From assembly GCF_001941445.1 (NCBI RefSeq), contig NZ_CP009245.1, positions 1,139,992-1,203,991 on the forward strand: a stretch of DNA of 64,000 nucleotides, written 5' to 3'. Below the pieces are notes generated by a model. The model ran no database searches and was not told the DNA's origin. It worked only from the letters and a program-made list of their open reading frames with translations. Origin of the DNA: Corynebacterium aquilae DSM 44791. Lineage in GTDB: Bacteria > Actinomycetota > Actinomycetes > Mycobacteriales > Mycobacteriaceae. Below, piece by piece: positions 55,164-64,000 of this stretch; position 1 is the first letter of the stretch; the number at the start of each line of letters is the position of its first letter. A program made the translations under genes and the position numbers.

Positions 55164-55994
55164 ATGAAGGGGTCGTTCCACGCCCCCACTTTGGACCATG
55201 AATTTTTCCCGGGGCACGTCGAGGGCACGAGCAACAAAGGTGAGACCGGTCACGTCGTCAATATGTGGCTGACCGATTTCGCTGGTGGCGCCTTTGCCCT
55301 TGACCGTCTGATGCTCGTCCGTCTGCTGATGACGGCAATTGTCGCGATTTTCTTCCTGATCGCTATGCGAAACCCCAAGCTGGTTCCGTCTGGCCTTCAG
55401 AACGTCGCTGAGGTGTTCCTGGACTTCGTCCGGATCCACATCGCTGAGGAGATTCTGGGCAAGAAGGAGGGACGTCGCTTCCTTCCTCTGCTGGCAACGA
55501 TGTTCTTCGTCGTCTTCGCCACGAACCTGCCCTCCGTGATCCCTGGTTTGAACGTCTCTCCGAACGCCCGTATCGGTATGCCCCTGGTGTTGGCCATCTT
55601 TGGTTACATCGCCTTCGTGTGGGCCGGTGCGAAGCGTTACGGCTTCTTCAAGTACGTCAAGAGCTCGGTGGTTATTCCTAACCTGCCGTTCCTTCTGCAC
55701 TTCCTTGTGGTGCCGATTGAGGCCTTCTCCACCTTCATCATGCGACCGGCCACTTTGACTCTGCGTCTTATGGCCAACATGCTCGCCGGCCACATCATCC
55801 TGGTCCTGCTGTTTTCTGCTACGAACTTCTTCCTCTGGCAGGCAAACGCATGGTCCGTTGTTTCCGGCGTCACCATCCTCGCGTCTATTGCATTCACGAT
55901 GTTCGAGCTGCTGGTTATCTTCCTGCAGGCTTACATCTTTGCTCTGTTGTCCGCTGTGTACATCGAGCTGTCGTTGCACGCCGACGAACACTGA
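55164..55994 (+). CDS. atpB: ATP synthase subunit a
   Basis: 276 residues from ATG 55164 (MKGSFHAPTLDHEFFPG), which matches the usual corynebacterial start; a frame reaching 55053 is unsupported. Five to six membrane helices. The conserved TLRLMANMLAGHIIL carries the essential arginine that faces the c-ring Glu, and the last helix has FVFLQAYIFALLSAVYIE-like sequence (LQAYIFALLSAVYI). It forms the proton path of Fo. First gene of the operon. Confidence 0.96.
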   Translation: MKGSFHAPTLDHEFFPGHVEGTSNKGETGHVVNMWLTDFAGGAFALDRLMLVRLLMTAIVAIFFLIAMRNPKLVPSGLQNVAEVFLDFVRIHIAEEILGKKEGRRFLPLLATMFFVVFATNLPSVIPGLNVSPNARIGMPLVLAIFGYIAFVWAGAKRYGFFKYVKSSVVIPNLPFLLHFLVVPIEAFSTFIMRPATLTLRLMANMLAGHIILVLLFSATNFFLWQANAWSVVSGVTILASIAFTMFELLVIFLQAYIFALLSAVYIELSLHADEH

Positions 55995-56086
55995 CCCTAA
56001 AAACTGCCCCGACATGACAATCACTTCCTCGCCATCACACGCCGCGAAAACCGGTGTGGCGGGGACGGGACATCAAGGTCATCTGA

Positions 56087-56401
<315 letters not shown>

Positions 56402-56446
56402 GACGCTTTTTTCTAAAAAGTCCTAGACCAAGAAAGACACTGCACT

Positions 56447-57025
56447 ATGACCGACGTCATTACATACTTGGCTGAAGAAGCCGAGGGTGGAGTCGTACTC
56501 CCGCTGGAGCACGGCAACAACCCTCTGCTTCCGATGCCGTACGACATGGTCTGGTCCGTAATCCCGCTTATCGTCGTCCTCCTGTTGTTCGCGAAGTTTG
56601 TGCTTCCGAAGTTCCAGGAAGTGCTCGCTGAGCGTGAGGACAAGATCCAGGGCGGCATCCAGCGCGCCGAGGCCGCACAGGCCGAAGCCAAGGCAGCCCT
56701 TGAGAAGTACAACGCACAGCTCGCCGAAGCCCGCGCCGAGGCCGCACAGATCCGCGAAGAAGCCCGCGATAAGGGCAAGCAGATCGTTGCGGACATGAAG
56801 GCACAGGCAACGGAAGAGAGCAACCGCATCATCGAGTCCGGTGAAAAGCAGCTCCTGGCCCAGCGTGAGCAGGTCGTCAGCGAACTGCGTCGCGAGATGG
56901 GTCAGACCTCTATCGACCTGGCCGAGCGTCTGCTCGGGGAGCAGCTTTCCGATTCCGTGAAGCGCTCCGGCACCATCGATAGCTTCCTGTCCACCCTCGA
57001 CACCGTGGCACCGGCAGGAAAGTAG
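56447..57025 (+). CDS. atpF: ATP synthase subunit b
   Basis: 192 residues. One membrane helix near 26-45 ([19 protein letters not shown]) and then a long, charged helix ([20 protein letters not shown]) that forms the peripheral stalk. The N-terminal 25 residues before the span are longer than in E. coli, as usual in Actinobacteria. The atpH start follows 6 bases after the stop. Confidence 0.96.
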   Translation: MTDVITYLAEEAEGGVVLPLEHGNNPLLPMPYDMVWSVIPLIVVLLLFAKFVLPKFQEVLAEREDKIQGGIQRAEAAQAEAKAALEKYNAQLAEARAEAAQIREEARDKGKQIVADMKAQATEESNRIIESGEKQLLAQREQVVSELRREMGQTSIDLAERLLGEQLSDSVKRSGTIDSFLSTLDTVAPAGK

Positions 57026-57031
57026 GCGACT

Positions 57032-57850
57032 ATGCACGCAGCAAGCCGCGAAGCACTGGCAGCACTCGACAAGCACCTCGACACCGCACTGTTCGGTATC
57101 GACAACGGTGTTGCCGTGGCCGCACAAGCCGGCGCGGAAATCTTCGACGTGGTGGAAGTCCTCGACGCTGATCGCGCACTGCGCGTCGCCGTCGCTGATT
57201 CCTCCGCGGAAGCTTCCCAGCGTTCCGGCCTGATGTCGGCAGTCTTTGGTGGCAAGGTGTCGGACTTTACTGCCGGCATCCTCACCTTTGCTGCGGCCCA
57301 GACCTGGTCCACCCCGCGCGAAATGCGCGCCGGTCTCGTGGCCTGTGGGCGACGTGCGATGCTCCGCTCTGCTGAGCACCAGGGACAACTCGGACAGGTG
57401 GAGAGCGAACTCTTCCAGCTGAGCCGAATCCTGGACAAGCAACCGCAGCTGACTCAGCTGCTGAGCGACCGCACCGCAACCCCGGCCGCCAAGCGCGACC
57501 TGCTCGCCAAGGTCCTCTACGGCAAAGTAACCGCCGTCACCGAGGCTCTGGCACTGCAGGCAATTGGGCGCCCCGAGCGAAACCCCATCGACGACATGGC
57601 CTCCCTGGCCGACACTGTGGCAGCGCTGCAGGGTCGACAGGTCGCCTCCGTTGTTGCGGCATCCGCTCTTAACGCCGGGCAGGTACAGGCACTGGAAGAA
57701 AAACTGGGCCGAATTTACGGTCGTGCGATGTCCATCCACACTGAGGTTGATCCCAGCCTCCTCGGTGGAATGGTCATCCGCGTTGGCGATGAAGTTATCG
57801 ACGGCTCTACCTCGGGCAAGCTCGAGCGTATGCGCACCGTTATGGCGTAA
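57032..57850 (+). CDS. atpH: ATP synthase subunit delta
   Basis: 272 residues, the long corynebacterial form with an extra N-terminal part; C-terminal signature VDPSLLGGMVIRVGDEVIDGS is the delta-family end. It links the stalk to the F1 head. In mycobacteria the equivalent is fused to a b-type segment, but no membrane helix is seen here. Confidence 0.95.
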   Translation: MHAASREALAALDKHLDTALFGIDNGVAVAAQAGAEIFDVVEVLDADRALRVAVADSSAEASQRSGLMSAVFGGKVSDFTAGILTFAAAQTWSTPREMRAGLVACGRRAMLRSAEHQGQLGQVESELFQLSRILDKQPQLTQLLSDRTATPAAKRDLLAKVLYGKVTAVTEALALQAIGRPERNPIDDMASLADTVAALQGRQVASVVAASALNAGQVQALEEKLGRIYGRAMSIHTEVDPSLLGGMVIRVGDEVIDGSTSGKLERMRTVMA

Positions 57851-57919
57851 CTCATCCAACCGACACACGACACAAACACATTTCACATGCTGGAAGAAAC
57901 AACCGAGAGCAGGAAGAAC

Positions 57920-59563
57920 ATGGCGGAGCTGACGATCTCCTCCGACGAGATCCGTAGCGCGATTGCGAACTACACCTCGAGCTACTCCCCGGAGGCCTCC
58001 CGTGAGGAGGTCGGCGTGGTCATTTCGGCAGCTGACGGTATCGCCCAGGTTTCGGGCCTCCCGTCAGTTATGGCGAATGAGCTGCTCGAGTTCCCGGGCG
58101 GCGTCATTGGCGTCGCACAGAACCTCGACACCGACAAGATCGGTGTGGTGGTCCTGGGTAACTACGAGACTCTTAAAGAGGGCGACGAAGTAAAGCGGAC
58201 CGGTGAGGTCCTCTCCATCCCGGTCGGGGACGCGTTCCTTGGCCGCGTTATCAACCCCCTGGGCCAGCCCATCGACGGCCTGGGCGAAATCCAGGCTGAA
58301 GAAGACCGCGTCCTGGAGCTGCAGGCACCCTCCGTGCTGCAGCGCCAGCCCGTCGAAGAGCCGCTTCAGACCGGTATCAAGGCTATTGACGCCATGACCC
58401 CGATCGGTCGCGGCCAGCGTCAGCTGATCATCGGCGACCGCAAGACCGGTAAGACCGCAGTCTGCCTGGACACCATCCTTAACCAGAAGGCTAACTGGGA
58501 ATCCGGCGACAAGAACAAGCAGGTTCGCTGCATCTACGTCGCAATCGGTCAGAAGGGCTCCACCATCGCAGCGGTCCGCAAGACCCTCGAAGAGCACGGC
58601 GCCCTCGAATACACCACCATCGTTGCCGCCCCGGCATCCGACTCCGCCGGCTTCAAGTGGCTGGCACCCTTCGCAGGTGCCGCACTGGGCCAGCACTGGA
58701 TGTACAACGGCAACCACGTCCTGGTGATCTACGATGATCTGACCAAGCAGGCCGAGGCCTACCGTGCGATCTCCCTTCTGCTGCGCCGCCCGCCGGGCCG
58801 CGAAGCATACCCGGGCGACGTCTTCTACCTGCACTCCCGCCTCCTGGAGCGTGCCGCGAAGCTGTCCGACGACATGGGCGCAGGTTCCATGACCGCACTG
58901 CCGATCATCGAAACCAAGGCCAATGACGTCTCCGCCTTCATCCCGACCAACGTGATCTCTATCACCGACGGTCAGGTGTTCCTGGAGTCCGACCTGTTCA
59001 ACCAGGGTGTGCGCCCGGCTATCAACGTCGGTGTGTCCGTCTCCCGTGTCGGTGGCGCCGCACAGACCAAGGGCATGAAGAAGGTCTCCGGTTCCTTGCG
59101 TCTGGACCTGGCCGCATACCGCGACCTGGAAGCCTTCGCCGCCTTCGCATCTGACCTGGATCCCGCTTCCAAGGCCCAGCTGCAGCGCGGTCAGCGCCTG
59201 GTCGAGCTGCTCAAGCAGCCCGAAAACTCCCCGATGTCCGTCGAAGACCAGATGGTCTCCATCTACCTCGCCGGCGAAGGCGAAATGGACACCGTCCCGG
59301 TCGAGGATGTTCGCCGCTTCGAAGCTGAACTGCACGAGTACCTGCACGCCAACGCTGCAGGCATCTACGAGCAGATCAACGGTGGCGCCGCATTCTCCGA
59401 CGACTCCAAGGCGGAGCTCATCGCAGCGACGAACGCTTTCAAGCGCACCTTCGTCACCACCGATGGCACCCCGGTCATCAACGACCCCGAGGTCGAGGCT
59501 CTCAGCGAAGAAGAGCTGAAGAAGAACCAGATCACGGTGTCCCGCAAAGCTGCCAAGAAGTAA
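57920..59563 (+). CDS. atpA: ATP synthase subunit alpha
   Basis: 547 residues from ATG 57920 ([15 protein letters not shown]); 11 more codons upstream are not supported. P-loop GDRKTGKT at 172-179, and the alpha signature [17 protein letters not shown] near 370. It forms the non-catalytic sites of F1. The C-terminal extension ending [14 protein letters not shown] is typical for Actinobacteria, where it limits ATP hydrolysis in mycobacteria. Confidence 0.97.
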   Translation: MAELTISSDEIRSAIANYTSSYSPEASREEVGVVISAADGIAQVSGLPSVMANELLEFPGGVIGVAQNLDTDKIGVVVLGNYETLKEGDEVKRTGEVLSIPVGDAFLGRVINPLGQPIDGLGEIQAEEDRVLELQAPSVLQRQPVEEPLQTGIKAIDAMTPIGRGQRQLIIGDRKTGKTAVCLDTILNQKANWESGDKNKQVRCIYVAIGQKGSTIAAVRKTLEEHGALEYTTIVAAPASDSAGFKWLAPFAGAALGQHWMYNGNHVLVIYDDLTKQAEAYRAISLLLRRPPGREAYPGDVFYLHSRLLERAAKLSDDMGAGSMTALPIIETKANDVSAFIPTNVISITDGQVFLESDLFNQGVRPAINVGVSVSRVGGAAQTKGMKKVSGSLRLDLAAYRDLEAFAAFASDLDPASKAQLQRGQRLVELLKQPENSPMSVEDQMVSIYLAGEGEMDTVPVEDVRRFEAELHEYLHANAAGIYEQINGGAAFSDDSKAELIAATNAFKRTFVTTDGTPVINDPEVEALSEEELKKNQITVSRKAAKK

Positions 59564-59615
59564 AGGCAGCGTTGCACACATGACCAACCAAGGAAAAGAA
59601 GGGAGGCGATGAGCC

Positions 59616-60596
59616 ATGGCTAATCTTCGCGAACTACGTAACCGCATCAAGTCGGTGAACTCCACGAAGAAAATCACCAAGGCCCAGGAACTCATCGCAA
59701 CCTCGCGAATCACCAAGGCCCAGGCACGGGTTGAGGCATCGCTGCCTTACGCGCAGGAGATCCGACACGTGATCGATCGCCTCGCCAGCGCCAGCTCCCT
59801 GGACCACCCCATGCTCCGCGAGCGTGAGGGCGGCAACCGTGCCGCCATCCTGGTGGTTTCGAGTGACCGCGGTATGGCAGGTGGCTACAACTACAACGTC
59901 TTCAAGAAGACCGCAGAACTGCGGTCCATGCTTGAAGCCAAAGGCTACGAGGTTGTCCTCTACGTCTCCGGCAACAAAGGCCTCGGCTACTACAAGTTCC
60001 GTGGCGAAGCGATTGCCGGTGCGTGGACCGGGTTCTCCCAAGACCCCGGCTACAAGGAAACCCACGACATGCGTCGCCACCTCATCGACGCCTTCGAAGC
60101 AGGATCCGCCGGAACCGCCAAATGGCGCGACGGCCTGTTCGGCCCCGAAGGCGAGCCCGTCCAGGGCTTCGATCAGCTGCACGTGGTGTACACCGAGTTT
60201 GAGTCCATGCTGACCCAAACCGCCCGTGCACACCAGCTGCTCCCGATCGAACCGGTGGTCGAGGTCGACGAAATCGACTTGGACGAAGACATCCTGCACC
60301 GCTCCGAAGGCGAAGTCGCACCCGACTACGAATTCGAACCGGACGCAGACACCCTCTTCGCAGCCCTGCTGCCGAAGTACGTCTCTCGTGGCCTGTTCGC
60401 CATGCTGCTCGAAGCAGCAGCATCCGAGTCCGCCTCGCGCCGAAACGCCATGAAGTCCGCAACCGACAACGCAACCGCGCTTGTCAAGGACTTGAGCCGC
60501 GTTGCCAACCAGGCCCGCCAGGCACAAATTACCCAGGAAATCACAGAGATCGTCGGTGGCGCGGGAGCGCTCGCCGAAAGCGGAGAAAGTGACTAG
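59616..60596 (+). CDS. atpG: ATP synthase subunit gamma
   Basis: 326 residues; GGGAGG precedes the ATG. N-terminal helix NLRELRNRIKSVNSTKKITKA and C-terminal helix MKSATDNATALVKDLSRVANQARQ-like region (ARQAQITQEITEIVGGA) form the coiled shaft that rotates in F1. An insertion with an acidic loop (VDEIDLDEDILHRSEGE) sits in the middle. It is slightly longer than the E. coli subunit. Confidence 0.97.
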   Translation: MANLRELRNRIKSVNSTKKITKAQELIATSRITKAQARVEASLPYAQEIRHVIDRLASASSLDHPMLREREGGNRAAILVVSSDRGMAGGYNYNVFKKTAELRSMLEAKGYEVVLYVSGNKGLGYYKFRGEAIAGAWTGFSQDPGYKETHDMRRHLIDAFEAGSAGTAKWRDGLFGPEGEPVQGFDQLHVVYTEFESMLTQTARAHQLLPIEPVVEVDEIDLDEDILHRSEGEVAPDYEFEPDADTLFAALLPKYVSRGLFAMLLEAAASESASRRNAMKSATDNATALVKDLSRVANQARQAQITQEITEIVGGAGALAESGESD

Positions 60597-62045
<1,449 letters not shown>

Positions 62046-62058
62046 AGGGGCAAAACAC

Positions 62059-62430
62059 ATGGCTGAGATTGCCGCTGAACTGGTCTCCGTCGAGCGCATG
62101 CTCTGGTCGGGAAAGGCCAGCATCGTTACGGCCCAGACCACCGAAGGTGAGATCGGCGTGTTGCCCGGCCACGAGCCGATGCTTGGTCAGCTCGTGGAAA
62201 ACGGTGTGGTCACCATCCGACCCGTGGAAGGTGGCAAACTCACCGCCGCCGTCCAGGGTGGATTCCTGTCCATCTCCTCCGACAAAGTCACCGTCCTCGC
62301 TGATTATGCAGTGTGGGCCGACGAAGTCGACGAGTCTGCTGCCCAAGCTGATCTGAACTCTGACGACGAAGATCACAAGGCTCGCGCCGAAGCTGAACTG
62401 CGTGCCGTGCGCCGCAGCAAAGAGGACTAG
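62059..62430 (+). CDS. atpC: ATP synthase subunit epsilon
   Basis: 123 residues. N-terminal beta-sandwich with [16 protein letters not shown], the typical epsilon signature, and a short C-terminal helical part ([20 protein letters not shown]). It ends the operon and modulates ATPase activity. Hairpins follow. Confidence 0.96.
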   Translation: MAEIAAELVSVERMLWSGKASIVTAQTTEGEIGVLPGHEPMLGQLVENGVVTIRPVEGGKLTAAVQGGFLSISSDKVTVLADYAVWADEVDESAAQADLNSDDEDHKARAEAELRAVRRSKED

Positions 62431-62451
62431 TCCTCGAAGCTTCGAGCAAGA

Positions 62452-62482
62452 CCGCCCCCACCGCCTTTCGCGGTAGGGGCGG
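62452..62482 (+). terminator. Hairpin after atpC
   Basis: 13-base arms 62452-62464 and 62470-62482 with one mismatch and a CTTTC loop. No T run. Confidence 0.55.
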
Positions 62483-62528
62483 GCAGGGTGCACAAACCGC
62501 ACCGTGGCCCCGCGCCACAACATCACAC

Positions 62529-62574
62529 AACGCGCCTACCGCAGGTTCCCCCGGGAGCCAGCGGTAGGCGCGTT
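62529..62574 (+). terminator. Second hairpin after atpC, perfect 14-bp stem
   Basis: 62529-62542 pairs perfectly with 62561-62574 around an 18-nt loop. Together with the first hairpin it probably ends the operon. Confidence 0.6.
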
Positions 62575-62970
62575 GCTGTTGCATCGGGGCCCTAAAAAAG
62601 CTGTGATCTCCCTCCAGCGAGGTCACCCATTAGTTGCAGGCCATGCACCATATTCCTTTCCCCGTCGTTGCCGGGTATTATGTCCCATAAGGTGCATGAC
62701 GGCTAAACGTCAGACAACTTCCAGGCTTCGGGCGTAGGCAGCCAGAATCCCTGGTCGTGGACGAAAAGCTCCCTTTTTCACCGGACCGCCACAGCGCGGC
62801 CCGGGCCCTCACACCCACCACACAACCTCACTACAGGTGCAGCCGGCAGCCCCCGGATGGCACCACAGCAATACCGGATGAGGCGTGGTTCGATGTGAAG
62901 GGGCACAAAAGGGAAGAAGCGTTTCGTACTCGGAGAACCTTAGAGATCTGCAACGAACAGGAAGGCTCTC
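62575..62970. other. Intergenic stretch between the atp operon and the DUF2550 gene
   Basis: 396 bases without a credible gene. It carries the ribosome site AGGAAGG (62959-62965) of the next gene. Confidence 0.5.
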
Positions 62971-63441
62971 GTGGTTTATTTCTGGCTTATTTGGGGCTTT
63001 GTGGCGCTCATCCTGTGCGCCCAGGCGGCCTATCGATACTTTTATCTTCGCCCCCACGGCACCTCAATCGTTATGCGCGCACTGCCCGCCGACGGCGGAC
63101 ATGGCTGGCGGCACGGAGTGATCCGCTACAACGATGGGGTGCTTGAGTTTTTTCAGCTGCGCTCGCTGAGCCGCCGCCCCGACATCACCCTGCAGCGCAT
63201 GGACACCCACCTTATGTCCCGCAGAAAACCCCGCGAGGACGAAACCCACACCCTGGAATCCTTCCTCAAGGTGCTTGTCGTCGAATCCGGTGGCAAAGAA
63301 TACGAACTCGCCCTGGATTTGCGCGGGGAAACCGCCTTCACCGCGTGGCTTGAATCGGCCCCGACCCAACGACTAGAACGCTCCAACGCCGCCAAAGCGC
63401 TGCGTCAGGTCGAGCGCTACCACAAAAAGCACAAAGCCTAA
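62971..63441 (+). CDS. DUF2550 membrane-anchored protein
   Basis: 156 residues from GTG 62971 with AGGAAGG upstream. One membrane span at the start (WLIWGFVALILCAQAAYRYF), then a cytoplasmic beta-rich, basic domain (WRHGVIRYNDGVLEFFQLRSLSRRPD). This family stands directly after atpC in mycobacteria and corynebacteria. Its function is not known; the conserved place suggests a link with energy metabolism or with nucS downstream, but that is inference. Confidence 0.88.
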   Translation: MVYFWLIWGFVALILCAQAAYRYFYLRPHGTSIVMRALPADGGHGWRHGVIRYNDGVLEFFQLRSLSRRPDITLQRMDTHLMSRRKPREDETHTLESFLKVLVVESGGKEYELALDLRGETAFTAWLESAPTQRLERSNAAKALRQVERYHKKHKA

Positions 63442-63588
63442 CCAGCCCTCTTTTGCCCGACGGGCTGGCTGCACCCCACCACCTTCTTGCTTATTGGCGA
63501 TCTTGCCTCAGCAAAGAACGTGGTGGTTTTTTCATGCCTTAAAGGGCAACGCGGCTTCGTGGATGCCGGTTCGCTATTGTGTATCACT

Positions 63589-64000
63589 ATGCGTCTCGTG
63601 ATTGCCCGCTGCTCTGTCGACTACATCGGTCGCCTGGAAGCCCACCTGCCCATGGCCGATCGTCTACTCATGGTCAAAGCCGATGGGTCGGTGTCCATCC
63701 ACGCCGACGATAGGGCGTATAAGCCCTTGAACTGGATGACTCCACCAGTAACCCTCACCGAGCAGGAAATCACCGACGAAGACGGCGAAGGCATCGGAGT
63801 GCAGCTGTGGATTGTGGAGAACTCCAAAAAGGAACAACTCCGCATCACCATCGAAGCAATCCACTCGGAAATGTCTTATGACCTCGGGGTGGATCCGGGA
63901 TTGGTCAAAGACGGCGTGGAGGCACACCTACAGCAGCTGCTCGCCGAACACATCGACACTCTCGGGGAAGGCTACAGCCTGGTACGCCGCGAATACCCCA
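63589..64000 (+). CDS. nucS: Mismatch-specific endonuclease NucS (EndoMS), N-terminal part, cut by window edge
   Basis: 137 codons are visible from ATG 63589 ([20 protein letters not shown]). This start is characteristic of NucS, which replaces MutS-MutL mismatch repair in Actinobacteria by cutting both strands at mismatches. The visible part is the N-terminal DNA-binding and dimer domain; the catalytic RecB-like domain lies beyond the edge. TATTGT at 63575-63580 lies eight bases before the ATG and no ribosome site is present, so the mRNA may be leaderless. Confidence 0.93.
   Translation, partial: MRLVIARCSVDYIGRLEAHLPMADRLLMVKADGSVSIHADDRAYKPLNWMTPPVTLTEQEITDEDGEGIGVQLWIVENSKKEQLRITIEAIHSEMSYDLGVDPGLVKDGVEAHLQQLLAEHIDTLGEGYSLVRREYP

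Overview
The window looks like a Corynebacterium chromosome (high G+C, Mycobacteriales). The evidence is gene order: argS-lysA-hom-thrC-thrB, then rho-prfA-prmC-sua5-wecA-atpI, then the complete ATP synthase operon atpB-E-F-H-A-G-D-C followed by a DUF2550 gene and nucS. The species cannot be named from the sequence alone.

Layout. 1-1375 is the right end of a prophage or phage remnant: the tail of a lysin-like protein and three small overlapping genes, at least two of them membrane proteins of holin type. 1613-7060 holds a carboxylesterase, an FhuF-like ferric reductase, a very acidic unknown protein, an unknown protein and an MFS exporter. 7211-12638 holds an RGG-tailed DEAD-box RNA helicase, a small membrane protein, a secreted HNH nuclease and the Na+/proline symporter PutP. 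13302-21671 is a four-gene operon: Snf2 helicase, SWIM zinc-finger protein, Mre11/SbcD-like nuclease and SMC/SbcC-like ATPase. It is the best candidate for a little-described DNA-processing system. A tRNA-Arg(CCG) follows. 21919-27144 (minus strand) is an L-lactate module, lldP with lutABC. 28042-35857 makes charged Arg-tRNA, lysine and threonine; thrC sits between hom and thrB. A pair of tiny related exported proteins lies between lysA and hom. 35891-38131 encodes three overlapping single-pass exported proteins of unknown function, converging on a polytopic membrane protein.

39568-45246 resembles the corynebacterial uridine/ribose utilisation cluster (ribokinase, MFS transporter, nucleoside hydrolase), interrupted by a flavin monooxygenase fused to an NTF2-like domain. 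A minus-strand fatty-acyl-CoA ligase follows. After a leader of about 700 nt come rho and the translation/cell-wall/ATP synthase block to the right edge, where nucS is cut off.

Two properties recur. Several genes have a -10 hexamer 7-8 nt before the start codon and no Shine-Dalgarno, which suggests leaderless mRNAs. The strand composition (C/A-rich against G/T-rich on the + strand) also switches in blocks that do not follow gene direction, once sharply inside the SbcC-like gene near 21180.
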